Positions 32,525 to 44,612 are shown, counted from the first letter of the stretch. The stretch: DNA of 64,000 bases from Dugong dugon (GCA_030035585.1 CM057482.1:50883501-50947500), one strand, 5' to 3'. Numbers and translations: made by a program. Notes: generated by a model from the letters alone, not told the origin.

Positions 32525-34449
32525 GTTGGTGATATGCACTTGACCAGTAGTTCAAATGAGCTCAGGCTGCGTCTGTGTGCACACACGTGTACATACATGG
32601 ATGTGTGAATGAGAAAGTTGGCGGTTGAGACTGATTGATTTGGAACTCCCTTTACCAGCTTTCTGTCCTTCTTGATCTTTATAACCCTCTCCCTGAGCAT
32701 TTTTTTATTCAGCAAGAGACAAGGAATCAGAACATTCTCCCTGTCCCTCATACTGTGTGGTATTCTCTGAAGCTGGCCTTCCTGATGACTGTTAGAATTA
32801 TAAGGCATGAGGGAGGATTTTGCAGGACACTTTTAATGATAAAAAATGTTGACCTGGACTTTATAACACAGAAAAATTGAAGTCTGTATCCAAAATGGTC
32901 CTTTAATAATAACAATAATAGGAATCAGAAAATATGTGTCTCTGTATCTTATTTTCAAAACCAAAGGCATGTGCTGCTGCGGCTGTTTCATGCCAGGCTG
33001 TGTGGTGTGTACTGTACTATTTGTGTTTTGCCGAATAATTGGAAGGGCTTAATATCATTCTGCCACATAAAGGAAAACATGCGAACAGATAAGAGGCAAC
33101 GTTGCCCAGTCTGAAAATCATATTTCAACTTGAACAAGCAGTGAACAGCTCCAGTGCGTTTCTGAAATTTATGAATTTACAAAGTCAGGCGGGCAGTCAG
33201 GAGACTCTGCAAATACAGCTTTGCTTGAGAGATGCTGGCATTTCCTTGGCAGACTTAACACCTCAGACAGGATTTGTGAGGCAATGCCGCACCCTCGCCA
33301 GTTCTGGCTTAGACACCTAAGTGGGAACATTCCAGGAACTACAGAAATGATTCAGATCCGAGTTCGTCATTCAGCTCCCATGTGAAATTTTGTGAGCTTT
33401 TGGCTTCTTCATACTTAACCATTTTTTTAAAAGTTTCCTCATTTCAGTCACATGGGAAAACTACCCATTGAATGATGTATGTTCCAGATGTCACCTCTAT
33501 TCTCTGGACTCCTCAGCCAAACGCATCTTTCTGGACAGCCGAGGGGTCAGGAAGCTGATGGCCGGTGCTTTATGTGCCAGAACACATGTTGATTTGTGAG
33601 GTAAATATGTCAAAACCTGCTTTGTTTTCTTTTATCTCTATATTGAAAACTCAAACATAATTTTAGTTATTTCATTTTATTTTAAATATAAAATTAAAGG
33701 CTTTATCACCTTTAAGCCAGTTCTATTCTTAGTCCACCTTGACCAGTCAGTACCAGTTTGGTATCATCAGAACCCATCTAATGGGCCAGCACAGGGCCAT
33801 CCAAGCTCCAGTCTGGTCTCCTCAGAACTAAGTCAGAATGTGAGCAGATTCAGTGTGAGCACCTCAACTCTAGGATACATCGCCTCCAGACAGCATCCTA
33901 AAATCAATCTCACCGTACTAGTCCCAGGCGCACAAACCTTCCATGCCTTCCCATCCCCAGAGGATAAAATCCAAACCGATGAACCTCATCCCACCATGTC
34001 TCCCATTACAGTCCCCCCTCCTCCTGCCATCCCCCTCTCACCATTACACGTGTGTATCACACACACGCACACACACGCGTGCACACACACACACTAGGTT
34101 ATCAGTGTTCTGCAGTCAGAGGCAGCCCCTCAGGCCTCGGGTAACGAAAGGCTGGCTCAGCCCCACATGGGCAAAAGCTGCCCAACTGTTTGGCTATCAG
34201 ACACCCAAGACTGGCCCCAACCTGCATCCCTTGTCCCTGTGAGGACTGTCCACTCATATAGCAGACTCAGACTAATTGTGGCTTATGACCGACTATAACT
34301 ACCCTTCAGGTCTGCAAAGAACTGCCAGGACTCACCCCCCACACCTGCCCTGATGAATGCCACCCTGTGGAGATCTCCACCACACCCTATGCTCCTCCCA
34401 CACATCTGGCCCGGTGAGAAGCCCCTTGGGAAGTGATGACTTTTAAGAA
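32525..34449. other. Apparently single-copy DNA with a CA tract
   Basis: Segment 32990-33440 is compositionally balanced with no repeat signature and is a candidate for comparison with other mammals. No coding frame was recognised. A CA/CG microsatellite lies at 34055-34096. Confidence 0.5.
34055..34096. repeat. (CA)n microsatellite with CG steps
   Basis: Alternating purine-pyrimidine tract, cacacacacgcacacacacg then cgtgcacacacac. Confidence 0.93.
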
Positions 34450-34645
34450 TAACCACCATACACTAGGCACCTTCCATGGGTCAGGTCTTTTACATATGGG
34501 GTTATTATCCTCACAACAACCCTGTGACGTAGCCAACACTATCCCCATGTTACAGATGAGAAAGCAGAGGCACCAAGAGCTTGGTGACCTGTCCCAGGTT
34601 GCCTAGATTAACAGCGTTGGGACCAAGACACATGCTCAGAATTCC
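34450..34645 (-). mobile_element. MIR element
   Basis: Reverse-complement MIR words: ttatcctcacaacaaccctg, ccatgttacagatgagaaag, cagaggcaccaagagct and ggttgcctagattaaca. Confidence 0.9.
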
Positions 34646-34689
34646 ATAATATGTGACACTGGGTACCTGTGGCCCTCAGATGCAGACAA

Positions 34690-35345
34690 ATGGTAACGCC
34701 ATCCTCCTGCCTGTCCATGCCCGGCTGCTCTTCACCTCTCTCCTACCTGGTGTCCCTGATCCCTCCCTTACCCTCCCACTGCCCATTCTCCGCACAGAGG
34801 CCAGAGGAAGCCTTCCAAACCTTAGTCCTTCCTCTGCTCAAAACTTTTCAATGGCTTCTCAGTCTACTTAGAGTCAATTCTAAATCTTAATCTTGACTCT
34901 CAAGGCCCTTCATGACTTGACTCCCACCCCCGTCTCATGTCCCCACCTCCCCCATGACCTCTGCTCCAGCCACTCACTTCCATCCCTTGCACAGGCCAGC
35001 ACACTCAGGGTCCTCATGCTGGTGTCCCCTCTGCCTGGACACTCCTCTCTTTTCCTGCAGGTCTCTTGTCCAAAGTCAACTCAGTGAGATGCTCCCTGAT
35101 CACTCTATAACACAGCAACACCAGCCCCACCACCGCTCCCCGTTCCTCTTACACTGGTTCAGCATAGCACGCACTCCCACCTCATGTTACACACCTGCTT
35201 GCTTTCTTATTATCTGCCCTGATTCGCAGGATTCAAAGTTCCAGGAGGGTAGGGGCTGTCTTCCTTTCCCAGTGTCTAGAAGGTATGTGGCACCACATGG
35301 GCCCTCAATAAACAATGCTGAATAAACAAATAAATGAATACACAG
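34690..35345 (+). mobile_element. L2 LINE 3' end
   Basis: Late L2 words in order: tcaatggcttctcagtctac, caaggcccttcatgacttga, cctctgcctggacactcct, tctcttgtccaaagtcaact, tgctccctgatcactc, gggtaggggctgtcttcc, ctcaataaacaatgctgaat and a short (aaat)n-type end. No ORF remains. Confidence 0.88.
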
Positions 35346-36639
35346 ACCCCAGCTAGCTCCTGCTCTCTCTCCCTCTGTGAGCTCCTACTTTCTGCCTCTC
35401 CCTCCTCGCACACTCTCCCTGCAGAAGGTGCCACCTCTCACCCCTCACCCCTATGTCAAAGAATCCATGCAATGCAGTCCTTGCTTCTGCAGAAGCCAGT
35501 GACCACAGGCCTGTAATGGTGCCAGGCAGGGCAGGGGACATGTGTGTGAACATTCAGTAGGCCATTCAGTCATTCAACAAACAGCCGGGGAGCAGTTCCT
35601 CAGGCCCAGGTACACTCACCCCCACAAACTGCACCTTCCCACCATGGATTCGAACCTCCATGGCCCCCACTACTCTCAGAAGAATAAGACCTCAGCAGGT
35701 AAGCCTTTCACAGGCTGCCCCAACTATCTTCCATCCACCTCCCTCCCATGCAGCCTGGGCTTCAGCCCTCCTTAAGGCCCTTGCAGCCCACCAAACCCCA
35801 GTGCAGACTGCTCCCTCTCCCAGGAGCCTACCTGGACATGGCCCACGCCTGCTCTCAGGCTCAGCCACGAAATTCAAAGGAGCGGCCATCTCGGCTTCAC
35901 TACCCTCGGGCTGCTGCTGCCATAGCCCCTGGGTGTCTGCCGTTCTGCAGCTCTCTGTGGGTGTTCCTGCCCATACACGAAAGCACGTGTGGTGTATACA
36001 AAGGCCTAAGGAAGCCTGTCAGAAAACACTAGCTATTCAATGGCCACCACCAGAGGTGAGTCAGGACTCAAGTGAGGAGGTAGCCTCGTGTCCTGAACAA
36101 CCTGCTGGCAGAAGATGGCAGTGACCAGACCACAGGACACCACCTGGTGACAGGGCGCCCACACCACCTCCCCTCCAGCCATCTCTAGGAATGTGTGGAG
36201 TCATCCAGAACAAGGGTGGACGGAAGCCCAGGGCCCATACCCCCAGGCCCAATCACAGCCTCTGCTTCATGATGGTGCCTAAAGGGGCCGATTGGCGTGT
36301 GCACACACTCCATGTAGTTACAAATGCTGCTTCTCCTTTTTTGCCCAAACCACACTTCCCTGTGATACAAATAAGGGGAAGCTGCCCCAGGGTGCTCTCC
36401 CACCAGGCAGGAACAGGTAGCATCTCTTTCCTTTGAAATGCACCTTTTGGTAGCTTTTTGAACCTGAACTGGACGTGGGCAGACCCACAAAAGAGAGTAC
36501 AGCGTGCTCCTAAGGGCCAGATGCCCAGCCAAGACCCACGCAGAGCACGGGTCGTGAGCAAAGCCTCAGGCAGGATTTGGGGGAAAGAAGTGTTGTCAAC
36601 TTGAGATTTCCTGACCCCTATTTCCCTCTCCCACATTCA
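35346..36639. other. Apparently single-copy DNA
   Basis: GC-moderate. Plus frame 35660-36124 (154 aa) and minus frames of 115-127 aa around 36185-36636 overlap on opposite strands and match no family I know. Confidence 0.5.
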
Positions 36640-37585
36640 TCTGGACCTTCGGTGAGTTTTCAATCTCCCTGAATACTGACATAAAAACAACTATATTAAA
36701 ACCTGAAACCCACAGACAACATCTACAACAAAACTAGGTGGCAACATTTCCCCACAAACCCAAAAATACAAGCAGGTGGGAACCAACAACCTCAAGACCT
36801 GTGTGGTCTCGACATCTACGGGAGAAACCAGGGGAAGCAGCAGCGTTTAGGTGACCTAAGAACAGGACAGCCCCAAACAGACAACAGATATTCACAGGGA
36901 AGCCTGGCAGGCCAATGCTGGAGGGCGCTGGGAGGGATCTGCCCCCAACAACAGTGGGACGAAGTTCACAGTGGGCCGAAGGTACTGTGAACACTCAGAA
37001 TTGCAACCAGGGCTCCCTCGCAAGTCAAGACCCACACTGAGGAAAAACTGCAGGGTGTAACATCAAAATTAAGCAAGACAGATACTACAGATAAATGTGG
37101 AAGAGGGAAATAGAGATCAAGAAACCCCAGAAAGCCAGCTGGCATACTTGTTTTTAATGCTGCATATGAAAAAGCAGATGAGGAAGCTCTGTCACTGAGA
37201 AAAGCTGCCCTGAACCATGCCACCTTCTGAAAGTTTAGGAAAACTAATTTCACATTAAGAACAACAGAAAAACATCAAGATCAAATAACATGCAAACTCA
37301 TTATAAGAAAAAGAGAATAAGGAGTAAAATAATATCTCTCAAGATAATGAAAATACATCAGAAATATATAGCCACAGAACAGATGAAAACTGTAGCTTCT
37401 GTTTAAAAATGAGCTAGAAGAGTTTAAGAAAACACATGAAGGAACAGCACGAATCAAAATTACAAAAACTGAGAAACTGGATGACAGAGCTCAGGAAATA
37501 TTTAGAAACAAAAACAATTATTTCAGAAATGAAGACAAAACTATAAGTAACACAGGAACAAATAAACAGAACAGATTAATGCCAC

Positions 37586-37607
37586 AAAAAAAAAAAAAAA
37601 AAAAAAA
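37586..37607. repeat. Poly(A) run, 22 bases
   Basis: An uninterrupted A22 run lies inside the HAL1/L1-like region. It is not preceded by a recognisable insertion, so it is probably an expanded internal A-rich stretch. Confidence 0.95.
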
Positions 37608-37743
37608 CCCAAGAGGAAACTGTTGAAAGTCAAAAATAAAAAAGGAGGTAAAAGGAATTCTAGAAGGAGTGACAACTATTGAAGGTGAGCAAAAAAGATT
37701 CACCACATATATAATAGAAATTCCTAAAGAAGAAAACCAAAGC

Positions 37744-38060
37744 CCAACTCTTCAGACAAAGATTGGACTGGATTGTGGGGCATAAAATGATAACTCGTGA
37801 AGAGCGTGCTTCTTAGCTCAGGGAGATACAGGAGGCTAAATGGGCAGCTCCTGTCTGGAGGTGAGATGAGAAGGCAGAGAGGCTGAGAAGCTGGCTGAAT
37901 GGACACAGGAAATCCAGGGTGGGAAAGAGGAGTGTGCTGTCACAGTATAAGGAGAGCAATTAGGGTCACATAACAATATGTGTATAATTTTTGTATAAGA
38001 GACTAACTTGAAATGTAAACTTTCACTTAAACTACAACAATAATAAATAAATAAATAAAA
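37744..38060 (+). mobile_element. 5'-truncated elephant-type L1 insertion, exact 13-bp TSD
   Basis: It starts ccaactcttcagacaaag and contains ggattgtggggcataaaatg and gagactaacttgaaatgtaa. It ends in an aataaataaataaataaaa tail. The duplication agaaaaccaaagc occurs at 37731-37743 and 38061-38073. Only the last 317 bases of the 3' UTR were inserted. Confidence 0.96.
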
Positions 38061-38853
38061 AGAAAACCAAAGCAAAGGAAAAAAAAAAATACTAAAATAT
38101 TTAAGAAAACTTCCCTGAAATTAAAAAAAAAAAAAATGAAATGACATATTGTAAGAACCTACCATGTTCCTGGAAATGATCAACAATAAGACATATTCTA
38201 ATAAAATTACTAGATTTTTTTTTTTAAAGAAAAAATATCCATTAAGCATCTAGGAAAACAAAAGTACATTCCATATAAAAGAATGAAATTAGATTTAGCA
38301 TCAGATGTTTTGATAGCAACGATTATGTTCAAAAAAAAAATAGAGTAACATGCACTCAAGGATATACTCCAGCAAACCTGACTTTCAAGTATGAGGCCTT
38401 CTAAGAACAAGCTTCAGACAACCAAAATGACCAGAAAGGCATCAACACTGAGAACTGAAGGTACTGAGCATCAGCAGCTGCTAATCTCACAGAAAGAGGA
38501 ATTAACAGACATCATGTGCTTCCTAGGGTATTGCCAAAGAATGGAGCCTGAGTCTAATAAAGCCACTGAATCCAGCTGTAGGAAACCGAGGACAGAGGGG
38601 CATGCTGAACTGCAACACCAATGTGCAGCCTTCCAAAACAGGGCTGTGGGACATTCTACAGGTCAAACAACCTAGAATCTTCAACAGAAATTTTGTAAGA
38701 AAAAGAAGAGAGAGAGGGGAGAACCTACAACTTACAAAACGCTTGAAAAGACATACCATCTTCTGGTACTGGAACAAGATGGCATAGACTATTTTTGCTA
38801 CTCCTTCCTCTAAATACAAACTTTTTAACAGGCAATGATTCTGGCAAAGGCTC

Positions 38854-39366
38854 TGTCATGGATTGAATTATGTTCCCCCAAAAAATGTACGTATCAATTT
38901 GGTTGGGTCATGATTCCCAGTATTGTATGACTGTGTATCATTGTGTAATCTGATGTGATCTCCTTATGTGTTATAAACTCTATCACTGTGATGTAATAAG
39001 ATGGATTAGCGGCAGTTATACTGATGAGATCTATAATATTAGAGTGTCTTAAGCCAATCTCTTTTGAGATATAAAAGAGAGAAGCGAGGAGAGACACATG
39101 GGAACCTCATACCACCATGAAAGCAGTGCCGGCAGCAAAGCGCGTCCTTTGGACCTAAGGTTTCTGCGCTGAGGTGCTCCCAGACCAAGGGAAGACTGAT
39201 GCATCACAAGGACCTTCCTCCAGAGATGACAGAGAAAGACTTCTCCTGGAGCTGACACCCTGAATTTAGAATTGTAGTCTACTCAACTGTGAGAAGATAA
39301 ATTTCTCTTTGTTAAAGCCATCCACTTGTGGTATTTCTGTTAGAATAGCACTAGATGACTAAGACA
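38854..39366 (+). mobile_element. Solo LTR, MaLR-type, complete, with exact TSD
   Basis: The copy runs TG to CA: tgtcatggattgaattatg to actaagaca, 513 bp. The 5-bp duplication ggctc is exact (38849-38853 and 39367-39371). Internal words include catgattcccagtattgtat, tcttttgagatataaaagag and catcctttgg-type. It is the reference copy for the family in this window. Confidence 0.95.
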
Positions 39367-40024
39367 GGCTCGGACAGGGACTCTGAAAGCTGGAAAGAAG
39401 ATGGGCTGGCTAGGGCTCTCAGGAGTTGAGGGACAACAATGTGGCTTTCTGTTTATCTCACATACCCCCATACTGGGCACTGGAGAGGCCTGCAACCTAG
39501 AACCACCAATAGGCATAGACAAAAAATCCAAGAAAAGCCTGCTCTCTCTGGCCAAAGGACCAGGAAGGGAGAAGCCCAACAGAAACCTAGTGGGAAGCCT
39601 CAATATCCACTCAAGAAATGGGACCCCAGTGGACAGCCTGACCCACTGACAGCTGCAGCAACAGTACAACCAGTAGTCCCAGCCCCTACTCCATAATCTG
39701 GGTGCCCTAGTAGTCCTGTCTACCAGCAAAGCCCTGGGCCAGGCCATCCAAACCACTGCTCCACAATACAGACCCCAGTGGTAGTTCGATATCCTCGCAA
39801 TGGTAGGAGCAAAGCCCTGGGCCATTCCAGCTCCTGATCTTCAACCACTCCCTGACAGGGGATCTGATCTTCTAGCAACAGTGACGATGTTGCAGGACAA
39901 ATTCCACAATTACACACTGTCGAGCAGTCTGATCCTCTGGCAGCAGTGACAAATGAAAAGTCCTGTGCCTCTCCACCTTGTATCCAGTGGCATTAGGAGA
40001 TCCAGGACCAGCAGCCTCTGCCCT
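39367..40024. other. Unassigned repeat-like DNA, possibly old L1
   Basis: It sits between an LTR and an L1 3' end. Words such as agcaaagccctgggccag and agcaaagccctgggccat occur twice about 83 bases apart (39726 and 39809), suggesting a diverged short duplication. Chance frames of 161 aa (minus) and 85 aa (plus) overlap. Confidence 0.4.
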
Positions 40025-40535
40025 ACCCCAGATATCAGTGATACTTGGATAAACCTCAAGGAAATTATGCTGAGTGATAAAAGCCAATCTCAAAAAAGAA
40101 ACATACCATATGATTCCATTTGTGAAAGAACATGATTATAGAGATGGAGAACAGATGAGCAGTTTCCAGGAGTTAAGAATAGGAGGAAGGGTGAAATAGG
40201 AGTGTCTATGGCTACAAAGGGGTAGCATGAGGGAATCTTTTGGTGATTCTAGTTAAGTATCTTGATTGTGGTAGTGGTTACATGAAGCTACACACTTGAT
40301 TTCACAGAACTACTTACACACACAAATAAATGCATGTACAACTAGTGACATTCAAATAAACTCTACTGGTTATACCAATCTCAATTTCCTGTTTTTGATA
40401 TCATACTGTGGTTATATAAGATGTTAACATGGTGTGGGGGAGCGCTGGGTAAAAGGAACATGGGATTTCTCTGTACATTTCTTTGTTACCTTCTGTGAAT
40501 CTATAATGATTTCAAAATAAAAATAAAAGACATAT
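40025..40535 (+). mobile_element. Old L1 3' end
   Basis: It has ggataaacctcaaggaaatt, atgctgagtgataaaagcc, tgattccatttgtgaaag, ttgattgtggtagtggttac, gaacatgggatttctctgta and a terminal ttcaaaataaaaataaaag. These are typical of L1M 3' ends. Confidence 0.83.
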
Positions 40536-40834
40536 AAAATTAGAAAGGGGAGGGGCAAGGTAAAAACATCTTCAAGGCAGAACAGAGCCCAGAGCAGCCA
40601 TCCTCACCTCCACACACCTGCCTCATCTGGAAACTCTCAACCCCAACACTGCACCACCCTATCCTGCCCCCAGGAGTATGTTAACTCTCCCAAGGGCATC
40701 AAGGAGGACAATGCTTCCCCCAGATTTATATTTTGAAACAACCTTGTTTGGTTTGAGCATGGGGTCTATGAGACCTCGGTCACAGCTAGACCCAGTGAAG
40801 GGACTGAGGCAGGTTCCTCAACCTCTTTCCACCA

Positions 40835-40970
40835 GTAACCAGAAGTCAGCAGACTGGAGTTCATAGATCCCAGCTCTGCTGTCTGCCAGATCCGGGAATG
40901 CCCTCATCAAGCCTCCACTTCCTCATCTGTCATATGGGTGGGGAGGGCTTTATGACACCTTGTGAATGAG
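40835..40970 (+). mobile_element. MIR element, partial
   Basis: agactggagttcatagatcc, agctctgctgtctgcc and cttcctcatctgtcatatgg match forward MIR. Confidence 0.75.
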
Positions 40971-41479
40971 GCCCTCGGCACTGACCGGGCTTGGGGGAAG
41001 GACTTCTCGTGCTGAGAATCTCAACGGTGTCCCCCTGTCAGGCCTGGGCTGTATGATTTTAACTCAGTTCCTAAGCACCTGCGTTAACAGGAGCATCTCT
41101 GAAAAATGGGCATCCCTCCTTGTCAAATCTAAAAGGACCTATAAATTGAAAATAACACATCAGGCCACACCCCCTCAAGAAAATTAGAAAAAGTTTATTA
41201 AAAAATGAGCCTGATAACCAGCTGAGCAACTCAGCCATCCTTACTCACTGAAGACTTCTGCTCCTGCCATCTCTACCCCATACCCTGTCGACTTCCCCAT
41301 ACAGCCAAGACCCACAAAAAACCCAGCGGAGTTTCAACCCTGGATGCAACAAAGATCTGGACAACTTTCAAAACAAAACCTGATGTCTGTATGTAAATTT
41401 CCTGCACTGTGTAGGAAGTAGTAAAAATATCAATTTAAAGACGACTAATCATTAGCATCTAATGAGTCAAGGGTACACG
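40971..41479. other. Apparently single-copy DNA
   Basis: No feature recognised. Confidence 0.45.
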
Positions 41480-42030
41480 TTATGACCAGTAGGTAAATTG
41501 TAAGTGCACAGTTTGTGACTTATAGTGAACGTACATAGGTCTGCAACCATCACCACAATCCAGTTTTAAAGCACTAACAGCTAGTGGCTGTTCAATTCTT
41601 AATTGAAGAAGGCAAAGAACCTATCAAAGGCTACTAGGATTGTGTCAAAAGGTCTCAGGAGCAAAGATGAAGACACTCTCACTGGCCAAAGATAGAACAA
41701 TCTAAGCTTCAAAAGGATAATAATTGCAGGGGGTTGACGCATATTGAATATGTTCAAGCCCATGAATTCCAAATGATACTTCAAAGACAAAACTGAAGGG
41801 TCACCTTTAGAAAGACATGGGAAACAAATAAATCATCTTCAAAATGGGCAAATCAAGTGAAAGAATCACGGGTTCATCCCGCCTTTTCTATAGGAACTGT
41901 CCCTCTGGGTAACCATATAATGGATGTGGGAAGGTATCTTTTAATAGAAGCTTTCCAGCTGATGAGTAAAATGAAAATGATAGAATTTTAGATATATATA
42001 TATACTAATGTCTAGGATCTACCACAAATA
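41480..42030. mobile_element. Old L1M fragments
   Basis: 41480-41580 resembles the antisense L1M segment at 43001-43280 (cagtttgtgac, catcaccacaatccagtt). 41590-41820 resembles a forward L1 3' UTR: actggccaaagatagaacaa, aagcttcaaaaggataataa, ttgcagggggttga. Boundaries are uncertain and the two pieces may be separate insertions. Confidence 0.6.
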
Positions 42031-42035
42031 AAAAG

Positions 42036-42122
42036 TTCCATAAATGAGGAGCAGGCATCTGTATTTTAAAAACACTCTCCAGGGAACTGTAATATGCAGC
42101 CAGAGTTGAGAATTACTCGAGT
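42036..42122 (+). mobile_element. MER5-like hAT fragment
   Basis: gcaggcatctgtattttaaa, aacactctccaggg, atgcagccagagttgagaat follow the 3' part of MER5-type nonautonomous hAT elements. Short and old. Confidence 0.6.
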
Positions 42123-42338
42123 ATCCCTTCAATTTCCTGACTTTCTCACTTTCTACAAGCTACTCCTTCCATCCACCTCAGCCAGCACCCACCCTCCACC
42201 TCACCCAAGATTGTGTTCCCTCATCTAGAAACCCCTTTCTGCCATCTCCTTCCCAAAACTCCTTCACCATCCAGCTCAGACCCTCCCTCCTCCAAGAAAA
42301 CTTCCCAGATTGTCCACAGAACTGAACTGAGTACTTTT

Positions 42339-42985
42339 TTTTTTCATAGGTAATTCTTTTTTTTTTTTTTTTTTTTTTTTTGTACTTTAGATAAAGGGTT
42401 ACAGAACAAATAGTTTCTCATTAAACAGTTGGTACACATATTGCCCTATGACAATGGTTAACAACCCCACGACACGTCAACACTGTCCTTTCTCAACCTT
42501 GGGTTCCCTATCACCAGCCTTCCTGTACCCTCCTGCCTTCTAGTTCTTGCCCGTGGACTGCTGTGCCTCATTAGTCCCGTTTTGTTTTATGGGGCTGTCC
42601 AATCCTCCTCAGCTGAACGGTAAGCCTCAGGAGTCACTTCACCACTGGGCTAAAAAGATGTCCAGGGGCCATTCTCTCGGGGTTTCTCCAGTCTCTGTCA
42701 GGCCAGTAAATCTGGTCTTTTTTTATGTGTTAGAATTTTGTTCTACATCCTTATCTAGCTCTGTCCAGGACCCTCTGTTGTAATCCCGGTCAGAGCAGTT
42801 GGTGTAACCAGGCACCATCCAACTGTACTGGACTCAGTCTGGTGGAGGCCTTGGTAGCTGTGGTCCATTAGTCCTTGGACTAATCTTTTCCTTGTATCCT
42901 GTTCTCTTCATTCTCCCTTGCTCCCCGAGGGGTGAGACCAGTGGAGCATCTTAGACGGGCTGCTCACAGGCTTTTAAGATGCTAC
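42339..42985 (-). mobile_element. Elephant-type L1 3' UTR insertion, exact 15-bp TSD
   Basis: A long T run (about 42358-42381) is the antisense A-tail. The body is antisense L1 3' UTR, ending with gtggagcatcttagacgg and caggcttttaagatgc. The duplication gaactgagtactttt is exact at 42324-42338 and 42986-43000. It is 5'-truncated. Sequence between the TSD and the T run (ttcataggtaattc) may be tail-associated. Confidence 0.95.
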
Positions 42986-43000
42986 GAACTGAGTACTTTT

Positions 43001-43280
43001 TACAGCTTTACTGAGATGTAATTTACATATTACAGAATTTACTCGTTATAAGTATACAGTTTGTGACATAATCCAGGTTTAAATCACTGCTATCACCCCA
43101 AAAAGCTCCCTAATGTCCATCTAGTCAATGCTCAACCCCACTCCTAGCCCTAGGCAACCACAGATGTGCTTTCTGTCCTTGTAACTATGCTTTTTCTAGA
43201 AATGCCCTAGAAATGGACCCAAGCAGTATGTAGTCCGCTGTGCCTGGCTTCTTCCACTCAGCATAACGTTTCTGAGTGAA
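43001..43280 (-). mobile_element. Old L1M 3' end, inverted
   Basis: agctttactgagatgtaatt, tacatattacagaatttact, ccaaaaagctccctaatg, caaccacagatgtgctttct and ggcttcttccactcagcat match antisense L1M sequence. Confidence 0.8.
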
Positions 43281-43693
43281 CTGGGCATTTTTAAATGCAC
43301 ATGAGAAATTCGGTATGTAAAGGAATCCTGGATGAATCCATCAGTAATCAAATCAATCATTTCTCAATGTGGTTTATCACCCATATCCGTTGCTTTAATG
43401 TACAAGAATGGTTTTGCATTCTGGACTCCTCTTAGGCAGGCCTTATTCCCAGGACCCGACTGGGTCCCTGTCCACGTGACAGATTTGGAAGTCTTGGGCC
43501 ACAATGCTCATTCCATTTTTGTGCATTTGTATGTGAAACCCATCTAATGCCTGAAGCCTCAGTTCCTAAGTAGTAGCCCAGGAGCACACAGTTATCCAGG
43601 TTGTGGGCACATCCATCTGCACACCCAGCACTGCTGGGAGGCTGACTGCACCATGTGTTCCAGTGGTGGTTTCTAAGGCACACTTATTTAGCT
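43281..43693. other. Apparently single-copy DNA
   Basis: No feature recognised. Confidence 0.45.
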
Positions 43694-44001
43694 ACTGTCG
43701 AGGTGGCCCCAACTCATGGTGACCCCATGCCTGACAGAACGAAATGCTGCCTGGTCTGTTGCAGATCAGACCATTGTGATCCACAGGATGTTATGGGATG
43801 ATTTTCAGAAGTTGATCCCAGGCCTTTCTTCCTAGTCAGACTTAGTCTGGAAGGCTCTGCTGAAGCCTGTTTAGCATCATAGCAACACGCAAGGCTCCAG
43901 TGACATGTGGCGTCTGTGCATGAGGTGCCCTGGCTAGGAATCCATTCCAGGTCTCCACATGGAAGGCGAGAATTCTACCACTGAACCACCGCTGCCCCCA
44001 T
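43694..44001 (-). mobile_element. Long AfroSINE with tRNA-Gly-like head, inverted
   Basis: The head lies at the right end: on the minus strand it reads ggcagcggtggttcagtgg then tagaattctcgcc, very close to the 5' half of a glycine tRNA. It is followed by the B-box region and the middle motifs (cttccagactaagtctgac-type) and ends towards the RTE-like tail at ccatgagttggggcc. Downstream tRNA bases and flanks show it is a SINE, not a tRNA gene. Confidence 0.9.
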
Positions 44002-44289
44002 CCTAAGACATGCAAATGTCGTGTAATTATAGAAGTCATGTGATTATGAAAATTCAAAGTGCTCTTAATTAAGGTTTTGCTGCATGGATTTTTCAGGGCC
44101 CGCTAGACCATAAGCCTCACGTGGGTGGAAACTGTCTCTGATCTCTGCTCTATGCCCCCTACTCCTGTCCCTCGGGGGCCATCCCCACAGACTGTTTAAA
44201 TGCTGAAAATGCTGAAGCTGGGGGATAGCACGTGAGGACTGATGATGCCACTTTCTCTGCTTGTGTGGTATACGTTTGGCAATTTCTAT

Positions 44290-44480
44290 AATGCAAAGTG
44301 CTCGGTTGCTAACCGAAAGGTCGGTGATGTGAACTCACCAACCACCCCATGGGAGAAAAGACCTGGCGATCTGCTCCCATAAAGATTACAGCCTAGGAAA
44401 CCTTATGGAGATGGTCTACTCTGTCCTATACGGCCACTATGAGTCAGAATCGATTCAACAGCACCTAACAACAACAATGT
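44290..44480 (+). mobile_element. tRNA-derived SINE, head truncated
   Basis: It starts within the head at aaagtgctcggttgctaacc. The body agacctggcgatctgctccc and the tail cagcacctaacaacaacaa are present. Confidence 0.9.
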
Positions 44481-44562
44481 AATGGGAAGTCAAATTTAAA
44501 ACAAAAAGATTTTCTTTAATGAACAGTTACTGAATGACTAAACCAGCATTAAAAACGTGACT

Positions 44563-44612
44563 ATAGCCAAGTGCAGAATTGACTCAATAGCACATAATAA
44601 CAACAACATACC
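44563..44612 (+). mobile_element. SINE/RTE 3' tail fragment
   Basis: Only the end survives: gcagaattgactcaatagca and cataataacaacaaca. Confidence 0.8.

Larger units (their letters stand above)
36640..38800 (+). pseudogene. HAL1/old L1 ORF1-type region and L1M-like 3' sequence
   Basis: The segment from about 37430 has gaaactggatgacagagct and caggaaatatttagaaac. After the insertion at 37744-38060 it continues with cttccctgaaattaaa, gacatattctaataaaatta, aaaattactagat-like, catcagatgttttgatagc and ctgactttcaagtatgag. The part at 38640-38760 resembles an old L1 3' UTR (ctgtgggacattctacagg). The left end (36640-37430) is assigned only by continuity. No intact frame remains. Confidence 0.58.

Noticed and set aside
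34690-35345. Overlapping frames at 34653-35325 as a candidate gene
   Set aside because: They lie in the L2 LINE 3' UTR, which is non-coding.
43694-44001. Possible tRNA-Gly gene from the antisense ggttcagtgg and agaattctcgcc words
   Set aside because: Only the 5' half resembles the tRNA and the rest is AfroSINE body; no complete cloverleaf or terminator.
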